A stretch of 64,000 nucleotides of DNA from Treponema sp. (GTDB lineage Bacteria; Spirochaetota; Spirochaetia; Treponematales; Treponemataceae). Within the stretch, counting starts at the first letter, position 1. Every line of letters begins with the position of its first letter. The notes below the pieces were generated by a model, which did not search any database, was not told the DNA's origin, and worked only from the letters and a program-made list of their open reading frames with translations. A program made the position numbers and the translations under genes. The stretch lies in contig JAFUTH010000013.1 of assembly GCA_017484285.1 (NCBI GenBank), positions 1 to 64,000 on the forward strand, written 5' to 3'. This document shows, piece by piece, positions 26,026-34,954 of this stretch.

Positions 26026-27345
26026 ATGCACAAAATACTGATTGTTGATGACGAAAAAATTTCCTTGATGATGACGAATCACATTCTCTCCACCGAGTAC
26101 GCGACCGTCTGTGCTTCCTCTGGTGCTGAGGCAATCTCTGTGTTCAAAAAGGAGCATCCCGATTTGGTGCTGTCAGATTTGCGCATGCCGGGCATGACAG
26201 GCTACGAGCTCCAGCAAAAAATCGAAAGCATGTATAATGCGCAGATTCCCTTTGTCTTTATGACCGCCGACACGTCTGACGAAACAGAAAGCAAGGGCTT
26301 TGCAAATGGTGCGCTCGACTTTATCCGAAAACCGTTCCGTGCCGACATTCTTCTCCAGCGAATCGGCAACATCTTAAAAACCGTCGAAAAAATCAAGGAC
26401 CTCAAGCAAGCAGCGATTCTCGATCCAATGACAGGGCTTTTGAATAAATCCTCTTCCGAGGCGGAGATTGCCTCGCTCTGTCGCACGGCTCATGGCGTGC
26501 TCATGATGATAGACCTCGACAGCTTCAAGCTCGTCAACGATATGTACGGGCACGCGATGGGTGACAAAATACTCATTCGCTTTGCTGAAATCTTGCAGGC
26601 AGTGGTGCGCCCCATCGATGTGGTTGGGCGACTCGGCGGCGACGAATTCATCGCATTCTGCCAGAATGTGGGCGATGAGGTCGTCATCGAAAAAAAATCG
26701 CGCTTTATCAACAAATACATCATTGAGGCGGCAAAAGAATTCATGGGCGATGACATGACCATTCCGCTCGGTGCGTCAATCGGCTGCGTCTTTGTTCCCG
26801 ACGAAGGCACGGATTTCTCAAGCCTGCACAAAAAAGCCGACAAAGCGCTCTATTCCGTAAAGCAAAACGGAAAGCACGGATTCAGTTTCTTCAAAGAAAC
26901 AGCGCACTCCGAGAAGAGCGAGGAGTCAAAAGCCACCGATTTGAGCAATGCCATCAAGATTCTGAGCGAACGGAATCGCGCGCGCGGTGCGTTTTTGCTC
27001 TCTTTCGAGCAGTTCCGCACCACGTATCAGTTCCTCGTGCGGCTCAATGCGAACTATCAAAAAGAAATCTGCATTCTGCTGTTCTCAATCAAAGAAAGAG
27101 ACCGAGCCGTGCTCCCGATTGAGGATGCCGCCGATCAGTTCTCGGAAGTGCTCGTGTCTTCGCTTCGGCAGAGCGACATTATAACGCAGAACGGAAAGAA
27201 TCAGTTCATCGTCCTTTTGCCAGAGACCTCATTCCAGAACATTTCCGTCGTGAGCGAGCGCGTCCTGCAAAACTGGAACGATGCCGATGCCTCTGCGATT
27301 TTCTCGGTGAGCGTTGAGCAAGATGTCATCAGACCGGAGCGGTAG
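26026..27345 (+). CDS. Response regulator with diguanylate cyclase domain and a degenerate second GGDEF-like domain
   Basis: 439 residues. A receiver (1-120) has Asp in LVLSDLRMPGMTG. A GGDEF domain (about 130-290) has an intact VGRLGGDEF and the RxxD inhibitory site (RPID) five residues earlier, so it should make cyclic-di-GMP under product inhibition. The remaining 130 residues look like a second, broken GGDEF domain (NGKNQF in the active-site place, LLPET after it). It is divergent from the frameshifted REC-GGDEF-EAL gene and convergent with the intact one, so opposing cyclic-di-GMP activities are encoded side by side. Confidence 0.92.
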   Translation: MHKILIVDDEKISLMMTNHILSTEYATVCASSGAEAISVFKKEHPDLVLSDLRMPGMTGYELQQKIESMYNAQIPFVFMTADTSDETESKGFANGALDFIRKPFRADILLQRIGNILKTVEKIKDLKQAAILDPMTGLLNKSSSEAEIASLCRTAHGVLMMIDLDSFKLVNDMYGHAMGDKILIRFAEILQAVVRPIDVVGRLGGDEFIAFCQNVGDEVVIEKKSRFINKYIIEAAKEFMGDDMTIPLGASIGCVFVPDEGTDFSSLHKKADKALYSVKQNGKHGFSFFKETAHSEKSEESKATDLSNAIKILSERNRARGAFLLSFEQFRTTYQFLVRLNANYQKEICILLFSIKERDRAVLPIEDAADQFSEVLVSSLRQSDIITQNGKNQFIVLLPETSFQNISVVSERVLQNWNDADASAIFSVSVEQDVIRPER

Positions 27346-27367
27346 GGGCGCACCGGTATCAAAAACG

Positions 27368-29050
27368 TCAGACCCGAATGCCGCTTTTGCGCAGTTTGCC
27401 CACTTCTTCGGGCGGGATTGCCTTTGAGAAGTAGAATCCTTGAATGATGTCGCAGCCCGCCTTTTTTAAGAGCTCGAACTGTTCTTTTGTTTCGACACCT
27501 TCTGCTATAACGGGAATCCTGAATTGTCGTGCCACGGTTATGACGACCTGCACGAGGTAGAGTGATTTTCGGTCAGTGGCGATATTTTTGATAAAGCCGA
27601 TGTCGAGTTTGAGCGCGTCAATCGGAAGCTGCGCGAGCATGTTGAGGCTTGAGTAGCCAGAGCCGAAGTCATCCATCTCGATTAAAAATCCTGCTTTGCG
27701 CAATTTTGCGACAGTCTGTGCGATGACGGACGATTCCTTTATGTATGCCGATTCCGTGATTTCGATGTGGAACTGCTCGGGCGAGATACCGTTTTTGCTC
27801 GTGAGCTCAAGCAGAAAATCGGCGAGTTTGGGGTCGTGCAAGTCAACGCGCGACATGTTCACCGACACGGGCACCGTTGAGCCGAATTCGGCAATCCATT
27901 TTTTCATTTGTGCGACGACTTCCGCCCATACATAGCGGTCGAGTTTTTGAATGAGACCATTTTTTTCGAACTGAGGGATGAATGAGTCTGGCTTCATCAT
28001 GCCGAATTTCGGGTGATTCCAGCTGACGAGTGCTTCAAGGCTCGATAAGACCGGGAATTTTCCCTGAATGCTGTATTTCGGTTGGTAGAGTACTTTGAAT
28101 TGCTTTTGATCAACCGCCTCGGCAAAATCCCCGAGAATTCGCGCCTTGCGGATTTCCTGATTGTGCATCGTGTCGTCGTACACTGCGAATGCGGAGCCAT
28201 AGGTGTCGCGGAGTGAGTTACACGCATAGAGGGCGCGGTCAAAACGCTGCTCAATCGATTCGCTACGGTATGAGCCTTTGCATACACCCATGCGCACGTG
28301 AATTTCTGTTTCTTTGAGCAGGTTTGAGAGGTGGTATTTGATTCGTTCAAGCGGCTTGTCGTAGTTCCAGTGGTTCGCCATGTAAAGATAGAAGCCATCT
28401 GCGTTGTAGCGACAGCCGATGCCCTCGGACTCCCGTGCGAGCTGGATGATGTCTGCGGCGATGGTCTGCAAGACCGTGTTTCCGAACGTGCGCCCGTATA
28501 ACTCGTTTAGAAGATGGAAATTCGTGAGGTTGATGACGATTGCGTCCATGAGCGTGTCGGGATTGCGTTTAGAGAGCTGGCGCGCATACTCAAAGAAAAA
28601 TTCTTTTGTGTACAGCCCCGTGAGCACATCTTTTTCAGTGGATTGAATGATTTTTGAATCTTCGGCAAGCTCGATTGAGCGGCGCACGCGCGCGAGGATG
28701 ACTTCCGGCATGTCATAGGGCTTAGTGAGAAAGTCTGCCGCGCCCGCCTGAAGGCTTTTGACCTCAGCGGATTTTTCGCTCGTGAGTACGATGACCGGAA
28801 TCTTTGACAACTCCGTGTCTTCTCGCATCTTCGTGAGCACTGTGTAGCCGTCAACTTCGGGCATGAGCAAATCGAGCAGGACCAAAGAAATCCGTTCACG
28901 CTGGCTATGAATCTGGGAGAGCGCGTCCGTGCCGTCCTCAGCAAAAAGCACGTCGTATGTGTCTTTGAGAATCTCGCCCAGCATTTGGCGGTTCACCTGC
29001 TCGTCATCGACGACAAGCACTTTCCTGCGGAAATCAACTGAATCATTCAT
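27368..29050 (-). CDS. Response regulator with degenerate GGDEF and intact EAL phosphodiesterase domains
   Basis: 560 residues: a receiver with Asp in LVLLDLLMPEVDG, a GGDEF-like domain whose active site is lost (YNADGF), and an EAL domain (about 300-555) with SSLEALVSWNHP, DDFGSGYSSLN and VIAEGVET. It should cleave cyclic-di-GMP. The broken GGDEF may bind GTP as a control site, as known for some family members. It is a close paralogue of the frameshifted gene at 24192-25891. The start codon lies 7 bases from a strong -10 box with no ribosome site, so the message may be leaderless. Confidence 0.93.
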   Translation of the reverse strand: MNDSVDFRRKVLVVDDEQVNRQMLGEILKDTYDVLFAEDGTDALSQIHSQRERISLVLLDLLMPEVDGYTVLTKMREDTELSKIPVIVLTSEKSAEVKSLQAGAADFLTKPYDMPEVILARVRRSIELAEDSKIIQSTEKDVLTGLYTKEFFFEYARQLSKRNPDTLMDAIVINLTNFHLLNELYGRTFGNTVLQTIAADIIQLARESEGIGCRYNADGFYLYMANHWNYDKPLERIKYHLSNLLKETEIHVRMGVCKGSYRSESIEQRFDRALYACNSLRDTYGSAFAVYDDTMHNQEIRKARILGDFAEAVDQKQFKVLYQPKYSIQGKFPVLSSLEALVSWNHPKFGMMKPDSFIPQFEKNGLIQKLDRYVWAEVVAQMKKWIAEFGSTVPVSVNMSRVDLHDPKLADFLLELTSKNGISPEQFHIEITESAYIKESSVIAQTVAKLRKAGFLIEMDDFGSGYSSLNMLAQLPIDALKLDIGFIKNIATDRKSLYLVQVVITVARQFRIPVIAEGVETKEQFELLKKAGCDIIQGFYFSKAIPPEEVGKLRKSGIRV

Positions 29051-29056
29051 AAGACT

Positions 29057-29085
29057 ATTTTAATGCCGAATGTTCTGCCCGTCAA
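29057..29085 (-). promoter_or_regulatory. Promoter for the REC-GGDEF-EAL gene
   Basis: On the minus strand TTGACG (29085-29080), 17-bp spacer, TAAAAT (29062-29057). Transcription would begin about at the A of the ATG at 29050. Confidence 0.65.
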
Positions 29086-29142
29086 ATTGTCGCGTGGAAT
29101 CTTGCACGCTAATCTTCCCCATGTCGTGCTTGCATCTCGCTG

Positions 29143-29199
29143 AATAAAAAAACAGGGCTGCCCGCTTGAGAGATATGCTCAAAGCGGGCAGCCCTGTTT
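29143..29199 (-). terminator. Intrinsic terminator of the SDR gene
   Basis: A perfect 17-bp stem (29151-29167 with 29182-29198) is followed on the minus strand by a run of T. It is the strongest hairpin terminator in the window. Confidence 0.92.
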
Positions 29200-29216
29200 G
29201 CGTGCAGTGGCGTTTG

Positions 29217-29990
29217 TTACATTGACGTGTATCCGCCGTCAACTGGCAAAGCAACGCCGGTGACGTAGCTTGAAGCCGAGCTTGCGAGGAAGATTGCCGC
29301 CGTGTCAAGCTCGCCCTCGTTTCCGTAGCGAGAGAGCGGAATCATTGTCTGCGCGTTCTGCTGGAAGAAGTCAGAGTCGAGCGTTTCTTTGGTGAGCGGG
29401 CTGTAGAAATAGCCCGGGCAGATTGCGTTTACGTTGATGTTGTATTTGCCCCATTCAGCAGCCAAGCCGCGCGTGAGGTTTACCACGCCGCCTTTTGCCG
29501 CATGGTACGGAGAGCAGGGAGCGACCTTGTTTCCGACCAAGCCGTACATTGACGCGATGTTGATGATTCTGCCGTATTTTGCCGGAATCATCGCCTTTTT
29601 TGCGACCGCGCGCGCTACTTTGAACGTGCCGCCCAAGTCGACGTTAAGCTCGCCGTTGAACTGGTCGTCGGTGATGTCCTCTGCGGGAGCGACGGCGCCT
29701 GTGCCCGCGTTGTTGATGAGGATGTCGATTCTGCCGAATTTTGCCACGACTTCATCGATTGCGGCATTTACTTTGTCCGTGTCGGTGATGTCGCACTGGA
29801 CGGCGAGCGTCTCAACCTTGTATGTGTCGGCGATTTCTTTTGCGACTTCGTCGATTTTATCTTTTCGGCGCGCGATTGCGACGATTTTTGCTCCCTGATT
29901 TGCAAGTGCCTTTGCCATCTGAACGCCAAGACCTGTAGAGCAGCCTGTAACGACTGCGACCTGACCTGTTAAGTCAAAATAGTTTTTCAT
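29217..29990 (-). CDS. Short-chain dehydrogenase/reductase, gluconate 5-dehydrogenase-like
   Basis: 257 residues with the classical SDR features: the cofactor loop TGCSTGLG near residue 15, NNAG near 90, a catalytic Ser in NIASMYG, and the YxxxK pair in SPYHAAKGG. The opening KNYFDLTGQVAVVTG resembles gluconate 5-dehydrogenases and 2-deoxygluconate dehydrogenases, which reduce keto-sugar acids with NAD(P)H. The substrate is inference. The ATG at 29990 has AAGGAG. A TATACT box (minus strand, 30027-30022) lies upstream in the same TTTGCGTTATACT string seen for the chemoreceptor at 1167. Confidence 0.9.
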   Translation of the reverse strand: MKNYFDLTGQVAVVTGCSTGLGVQMAKALANQGAKIVAIARRKDKIDEVAKEIADTYKVETLAVQCDITDTDKVNAAIDEVVAKFGRIDILINNAGTGAVAPAEDITDDQFNGELNVDLGGTFKVARAVAKKAMIPAKYGRIINIASMYGLVGNKVAPCSPYHAAKGGVVNLTRGLAAEWGKYNINVNAICPGYFYSPLTKETLDSDFFQQNAQTMIPLSRYGNEGELDTAAIFLASSASSYVTGVALPVDGGYTSM

Positions 29991-30133
29991 AAAAACTCCT
30001 TGAAGAACAATGTTTAGAATAAGTATAACGCAAAACGAAAACATATGCAAATTGTTGCCTTATGCTAACAAGTTGAATTCTTTTGATTCCCGCTGATTTA
30101 CAACGAGCCGTGAGACGGGTAAAATAACAGCGA

Positions 30134-31306
30134 ATGGAAGCACTTTCAGAAGATTTCATGCGCCGTGCGATTGCTCTTGCGCGCGGTGGCGAAGGCAAAA
30201 CGAACCCGAATCCGCTTGTGGGCGCGGTCATCGTAAAAGACGGGCGCATTATCGGCGAGGGATTTCACCATGCCTACGGAGAATTGCACGCCGAGCGCGA
30301 TGCGTTGAAAAATTGTTACCAAAACGGCGAAAATCCAAAGGGCGCTACGATTTACGTGACGCTTGAGCCGTGCTGTCATTTCGGAAAGCAGCCGCCGTGC
30401 ACTTATGCGCTCGTGGAAGCAGGAATTTCGCGCGTGGTGGTGGGAAGCCGTGACCCCAATCCGCTCGTGCATGGAAAGGGAAATGCTTATCTTCGCGAAA
30501 ACGGAATCCAAGTTGAAGAAGATTTTTTGCGTTCTGAGTGTGACGAACTGAATCCGATTTTCTTTCATTACATTACGACAAAAATGCCCTTCGTTGCGTT
30601 AAAATATGCAATGACGGCTGACGGAAAAATCGCCACCAAGAGCGGAAAATCTCAGTGGATTTCAAACGAAAAATCTCGGGAATTCGTGCATGTGCTTCGC
30701 AATCGCTATGCGGGAATTTTGGCTGGAATCGGCACGGTAAAAGCCGACGACCCCATGCTGAATTGCCGCCTCACAAACGAAAACGGCGAGCAAATCGGTA
30801 AGAATCCCGTGCGAATCATTTGCGATTCCCATTTGCAAATTCCTTTAGCGAGCAAAATCGTGCAGAGCGCAAAAGAAATCCCGACGATTGTTGCATGCGT
30901 GGGGGCAGGGCAGGGCGAGCAATCTTTTAGCGAAAAAAAACTTGCGCTCGAAAACGCGGGCGTGGAAGTGATTGAAGTTCCGTCTGAAAAAGCAACTGTG
31001 ACGGAACAAAACCCAAAGTCTTCGGTTGATTTGCGCGAACTCATGAAAATCCTCGGCGAAAAGAAAATAGACAGCGTGCTTGTTGAGGGCGGCGCGTCAA
31101 TAAATTACAGCGCGTTACGCTCAGACATCGTGAATAAAATCTACTCATTCGTCTCTCCAAAAATCTTCGGCGGGCAGGCAAAATCTCCCGTGGGGGGTGC
31201 GGGCGTGAATCTCGTTGAAGAAGCGTTTGAATTCATGCTCGAAAAAATCTCGCAATTCGGCGATGATGTTCTGTTGGAATATAAAAATCTGTGCTTAAAG
31301 AGGTAG
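30134..31306 (+). CDS. ribD: Riboflavin biosynthesis deaminase/reductase RibD
   Basis: 390 residues. The N-terminal deaminase (about 1-145) has the zinc and catalytic motifs HAERDAL and EPCCHFGKQPPC. The C-terminal reductase (about 150-390) has VALKYAMTADGKIATKSG and VEGGASI. It converts the first pyrimidine of the riboflavin pathway to the ribitylamino form in two steps. It is the first gene of a rib cluster, with ribE 7 bases after its stop. I see no FMN riboswitch in the 143-base gap upstream, and the ribosome site is weak. Confidence 0.97.
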   Translation: MEALSEDFMRRAIALARGGEGKTNPNPLVGAVIVKDGRIIGEGFHHAYGELHAERDALKNCYQNGENPKGATIYVTLEPCCHFGKQPPCTYALVEAGISRVVVGSRDPNPLVHGKGNAYLRENGIQVEEDFLRSECDELNPIFFHYITTKMPFVALKYAMTADGKIATKSGKSQWISNEKSREFVHVLRNRYAGILAGIGTVKADDPMLNCRLTNENGEQIGKNPVRIICDSHLQIPLASKIVQSAKEIPTIVACVGAGQGEQSFSEKKLALENAGVEVIEVPSEKATVTEQNPKSSVDLRELMKILGEKKIDSVLVEGGASINYSALRSDIVNKIYSFVSPKIFGGQAKSPVGGAGVNLVEEAFEFMLEKISQFGDDVLLEYKNLCLKR

Positions 31307-31313
31307 AAGCGAA

Positions 31314-31967
31314 ATGTTTACAGGAATAATCGAAGAGATCGGAACGGTCAAAAAAATCTCGCTCGGCGGAAAGTCAGGCTCGCTTGAAATCGGCGCAAAA
31401 AAAGTGCTTGAAGGAACGGCGGTCGGCGACTCAATCGCAGTGAACGGCGTGTGCCTCACCGTCACGGGCATGAATTCTTCATCATTTACGGCGGATGTCA
31501 TGGCGGAAACCGTGCGTCGCTCTTCGCTCGGCTCGCTCTCTGTGGGAAGTGGCGTGAACTTGGAGCGGGCAATGGCGGCAAACGGGCGGTTCGGCGGTCA
31601 TATCGTGAGCGGTCACATTGACGGCACGGGCACGATTTCCCGCCTCGTGCGCGAAGAAAACGCGGTGTGGGTGCATGTCAAAACGAGCGCGGAAATCCTG
31701 CGGCTCATTGTTGAAAAAGGCTCAATCGCAATCGACGGAATCAGCCTCACGGTCGCGCTTGTGAACGAAACTGAATTCGCGGTGAGCGTGATTCCGCACA
31801 CGGCAGAGGAAACCACGCTTCTTTCCAAAAAAGTGGGTGACACGGTGAATCTTGAAAACGACATCGTGGGAAAGTATGTCGAAAAATTGCTCGGCGGCGC
31901 GCGTTCTGCGGAACAGACAGCTTCTGAAAAAGACGATAAATTCTTAAAATGGCTCGGCGGGGAGTAA
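31314..31967 (+). CDS. ribE: Riboflavin synthase, alpha chain
   Basis: 217 residues made of two similar lumazine-binding barrels: MFTGIIEEIGTVKKIS at the start and GHIVSGHIDGTG at the beginning of the second half. It dismutates two molecules of dimethyl-ribityllumazine into riboflavin and the pyrimidine precursor. Its ribosome site AGAGG overlaps the end of ribD, which supports translational coupling. Confidence 0.97.
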   Translation: MFTGIIEEIGTVKKISLGGKSGSLEIGAKKVLEGTAVGDSIAVNGVCLTVTGMNSSSFTADVMAETVRRSSLGSLSVGSGVNLERAMAANGRFGGHIVSGHIDGTGTISRLVREENAVWVHVKTSAEILRLIVEKGSIAIDGISLTVALVNETEFAVSVIPHTAEETTLLSKKVGDTVNLENDIVGKYVEKLLGGARSAEQTASEKDDKFLKWLGGE

Positions 31968-32018
31968 AAATTACCTCTTGCACAATATAATTGAATCTGT
32001 TAGCATGGGTTTACAATT

Positions 32019-33239
32019 ATGTCTTTTCAATATAACACAATAGAAGAAGCACTCGCTGATTTAAAAGCGGGCAAAATCATTTTAGTTTCAGACGACGAAG
32101 ACCGCGAAAACGAAGGCGACATGATTTGTGCGGCGGAATTTGCCACGCAAGAAAATGTGAACATGATGGCAAGCCACGCAAAAGGACTGATTTGTATGCC
32201 GATGAGCCAGTCGCTTGCCCTAAAACTCGGGTTGTACCCGATGGTCGCCGAAAACACCGACAATCACGAAACGGCATTTACGGTCTCAATCGACCATATT
32301 TCCACCACAACGGGAATTTCAGCAAAAGAGCGTTCAATCACGGCGCAAAAGTGCATCGACCCGGCTTCCGTGGCAACTGACTTCCGCCGACCGGGGCACA
32401 TGTTCCCGCTCATTGCGAAAAAGGGCGGCGTTTTGGTGCGAAACGGTCACACAGAGGCAACGGTTGATTTGTGCCGTCTTGCAGGCTTAAAAGAGTGCGG
32501 CTTGTGCTGTGAAATCATGGACGATGACGGCACGATGATGCGCGGCGCAAAATTGCAGGAAATGGCGAAAAAATTCGGCTTTAAGTTCATCACAATCAAA
32601 GCCTTGCAAGATTATTGCCGCGTGAACGAAAAGCATGTCGTCCGCGAGGCAAAGGCAAAACTCCCCACCGAGTACGGCGATTTTGACATCTACGGCTATG
32701 TAAACGACATCACGGGCGAGCATCATGTAGCTCTCGTAAAAGGCGATTTGACTGACGGCGAGAATGTCTTGTGCCGCGTTCACTCAGAATGTCTCACGGG
32801 CGATGTATTCGGAAGCCGCCGCTGTGATTGCGGTCCTCAGCTCCAAGCCGCGATGAAGCGCGTGAATGACGAGGGGCGGGGAGTGATTCTTTATATGCGG
32901 CAGGAAGGGCGCGGAATCGGCTTAATCAACAAACTCAAAGCGTACAAATTGCAGGAAGAAGGCTTGGACACCGTTGAAGCGAATGTAAAACTTGGCTTCA
33001 AACCCGACCTACGCGAGTACTGGATTGGCGCACAGATTTTGCGTGACTTGGGTTGTAAATCGCTCCGTCTTCTCACGAACAATCCCGAAAAAATCTACGG
33101 TCTTGACGGCTTTGGTCTCAAAGTGAGCGAGCGCGTACCGATTGAAATCCCCGCACAGCAGTACGACGCATTCTATTTGCGCACAAAACGCGACAGGATG
33201 GGGCATATATTTAGTGAGCAGTTAGAAGTTAGCAGTTAG
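32019..33239 (+). CDS. ribBA: Bifunctional DHBP synthase / GTP cyclohydrolase II
   Basis: 406 residues. The RibB half (about 1-205) has the acidic metal loop [10 protein letters not shown] and makes dihydroxybutanone phosphate from ribulose-5-phosphate. The RibA half (about 206-406) has the zinc motif C-x10-CDC in [18 protein letters not shown] and opens GTP. It thus feeds both branches of the pathway. The last codons and stop lie within a 14-bp tandem repeat, so the C-terminal EQLEVSS tail is encoded by repeat DNA. There is a 51-base gap after ribE. Confidence 0.97.
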   Translation: MSFQYNTIEEALADLKAGKIILVSDDEDRENEGDMICAAEFATQENVNMMASHAKGLICMPMSQSLALKLGLYPMVAENTDNHETAFTVSIDHISTTTGISAKERSITAQKCIDPASVATDFRRPGHMFPLIAKKGGVLVRNGHTEATVDLCRLAGLKECGLCCEIMDDDGTMMRGAKLQEMAKKFGFKFITIKALQDYCRVNEKHVVREAKAKLPTEYGDFDIYGYVNDITGEHHVALVKGDLTDGENVLCRVHSECLTGDVFGSRRCDCGPQLQAAMKRVNDEGRGVILYMRQEGRGIGLINKLKAYKLQEEGLDTVEANVKLGFKPDLREYWIGAQILRDLGCKSLRLLTNNPEKIYGLDGFGLKVSERVPIEIPAQQYDAFYLRTKRDRMGHIFSEQLEVSS

Positions 33240-33245
33240 AAGTTA
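33218..33245. repeat. 14-bp tandem repeat across the ribBA stop
   Basis: Two perfect copies of GCAGTTAGAAGTTA, followed by a partial third. The ribBA stop codon lies in the second copy. Confidence 0.85.
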
Positions 33246-33258
33246 GCAGGTAATGTGT

Positions 33259-33272
33259 GGGGAAGTTTCCCC
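33259..33272. terminator. Hairpin after ribBA, possible terminator
   Basis: GGGGAA-GT-TTCCCC is a perfect short inverted repeat. Outer GTTAGC/GCTAAC arms (33242 and 33285) can extend it, and a T-rich stretch follows from 33292. Strength is uncertain. Confidence 0.45.
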
Positions 33273-33305
33273 CTCGCCTAAGGGGCTAACCTTATTTTCT
33301 TTGTT

Positions 33306-33470
33306 TCTTAAAAATGACAAAAAATTGCTCGAAATACCTCTTAAAAATGACAATATTTTGTCTAAAATACTTCTTAAAAATGACAAAAATTCGCTCAAAA
33401 TACCTTTGAAATTTGACAAAAATTCACTCGAAAGACCTTTGAAAAATGACAATTTTGTTATATAATCTGT
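33306..33470. repeat. Five 33-bp tandem repeats upstream of the AAA ATPase gene
   Basis: Five consecutive 33-bp units start at 33306, 33339, 33372, 33405 and 33438. Each holds TTAAAAATGACA or TTGAAAAATGACA followed by AAATT. Similarity falls towards the last unit, which supplies the promoter of the next gene. Because 33 is a multiple of 3, the array is open in several frames with an 11-residue period. I do not regard these frames as genes. There are no unique spacers, so it is not a CRISPR array. Confidence 0.85.
33439..33466 (+). promoter_or_regulatory. Promoter inside the last 33-bp repeat
   Basis: TTGAAA (33439-33444), 16-bp spacer, TATAAT (33461-33466). The ATG at 33485 follows with AAAGGG in front. 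Confidence 0.7.
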
Positions 33471-33484
33471 TTAAAGGGTGAAAA

Positions 33485-34882
33485 ATGCTTGTTCGCGATT
33501 CTATACATGAACTTGTTGCTTGGAAAAATCGACCTCACAAACCGCTTGTAATCATGGGATTGCGGCAAATCGGGAAGACCTATCTCGCTAAGAAATTCGG
33601 CGAAGAATTTTATGAAAGCGTGATTTATCTGGATTTCCGCTCGAATCTTGCCGTTCACAAAGCGTTTGAGGGTGATTTTGATGTCGAAAAGATGATTCTT
33701 GCAATCACTTCTGTCGAAAAAACGGCGCGTTTTATTCCGAAAAAGACGCTCCTTATTCTTGATGAAATTCAGGATTGCGCGAATGCAAGAAGTTCTCTCA
33801 AATATTGGGCGATTGACGGTCGTTTTGATGTGATTTGCACGGGAAGTTTTCTTGGTGTAAAAGGGTTCAGAAGTCCGTATATTCGGGGCGTGCCTGTGGG
33901 CTATGAAGAGCAGATGACGATGTACCCGCTTACTTTTCGGGAATTTCTTCTGAACACGGGGCTGGACAAAAAAGTCTACGACTATGTGCAAAAATCAATT
34001 GAAGAAAAAACAATGGTCGAGCAGACTGTTCATCAAAGCATGCGCTCGCTCTATCTGCAATATCTGATTGTGGGCGGAATGCCAGAGGCGGTGAACAAAT
34101 TCTTTGAGACGCACGATTTGAATCAGGTGCGCGAAGTTCAGGTTCAGATTCTCAATTCAATCAAAGATGATTTTGGTCGCTACAAGGATTCGGAAGGAAA
34201 GGATAAGATAAACGAGGTTTTGAAACTCCGTGCCGAGGCGTGCCTTGCTTCCTTGCCCGCGCAACTTTCCAAAGAATACAAAAAATTCCAGTATAGCCTT
34301 GTTGATGTTAAAGGTCATTCTCCTGAAAAGGCGGACGGCTTGCAGTATCTTGAAGATGTGGGGCTTGTCGTAAAATCCTACAACACGCGCGAACTTTCCT
34401 ATCCGCTTGAGGCGGCAAAAATCGCGACGGAATTCAAAGTCTTTTTCGCTGACACAGGTTTGCTCGTCTCACAATTGGGCGATGAAGTGCCTGCGAAGAT
34501 TCTTTCGGGAGATTTGGGCGCGTACAAGGGAGCGGTGGCAGAAAACATGGTCGCGGCAAGTTTTTCTAAAATCGGAAAGCCGCTTTTCTATTTTCACGCG
34601 CCAAGCGGCTCACCAGAACTGGACTTTTTGTTTGAAAAGAGCGGCGAAGTCGTGATTATCGAGTGCAAGGCGAGCAACAACCGTGCGACGAGCATGAAAT
34701 TCGTGCTTGCGAATCCCAAGCGGTTCGGGGAGCATAAAGCCGTAAAAATCGCCGACTCAAATATAGGGCAGGGAAGCGGCTACGAGACTTTCCCGCTCTA
34801 TGCGCTCGGCTTTATGCAAGCAAAACGAGAGCCGCTTATCGTGGAAATGGTCGATGTGACGAAGCTGAAAGTGCCAGAGTAG
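33485..34882 (+). CDS. AAA-family ATPase with DUF4143 domain
   Basis: 465 residues. The N-terminal P-loop domain has GLRQIGKTYLA (Walker A, about residue 24) and LLILDEIQDC (Walker B, about 92). The DUF4143 region forms the C-terminal half and ends with a nuclease-like core containing SPELDFLFEKSGEVVIIECKAS. This family is widespread in gut bacteria, often in many copies, and its cellular role is not settled. Some are suspected of defence or toxin-like roles. It interrupts the riboflavin cluster between ribBA and ribH, has its own promoter, and carries a repeat array upstream, so it was probably inserted. Confidence 0.9.
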   Translation: MLVRDSIHELVAWKNRPHKPLVIMGLRQIGKTYLAKKFGEEFYESVIYLDFRSNLAVHKAFEGDFDVEKMILAITSVEKTARFIPKKTLLILDEIQDCANARSSLKYWAIDGRFDVICTGSFLGVKGFRSPYIRGVPVGYEEQMTMYPLTFREFLLNTGLDKKVYDYVQKSIEEKTMVEQTVHQSMRSLYLQYLIVGGMPEAVNKFFETHDLNQVREVQVQILNSIKDDFGRYKDSEGKDKINEVLKLRAEACLASLPAQLSKEYKKFQYSLVDVKGHSPEKADGLQYLEDVGLVVKSYNTRELSYPLEAAKIATEFKVFFADTGLLVSQLGDEVPAKILSGDLGAYKGAVAENMVAASFSKIGKPLFYFHAPSGSPELDFLFEKSGEVVIIECKASNNRATSMKFVLANPKRFGEHKAVKIADSNIGQGSGYETFPLYALGFMQAKREPLIVEMVDVTKLKVPE

Positions 34883-34954
34883 GAATCGAAAATCATATAG
34901 TAGAAAAAAAACAGAATCTGTGCTAATCTTTTGTGAGAAATGGGAGTCAATCTT

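Noticed and set aside
27346..27367. GGTATCAAAAAC as a member of the TATC half-site regulon
   Set aside because: It is a single copy between convergent genes with no promoter and no partner at 20 bp.
33253..33465. Open frames on both strands across the 33-bp repeats, with an 11-residue period
   Set aside because: A 33-bp repeat stays open in any frame that lacks a stop in one unit. There is no ribosome site, and the promoter of the next gene lies within it.
33306..33470. CRISPR array
   Set aside because: The units are directly adjacent and diverged, without unique spacers. No cas gene is in the window.
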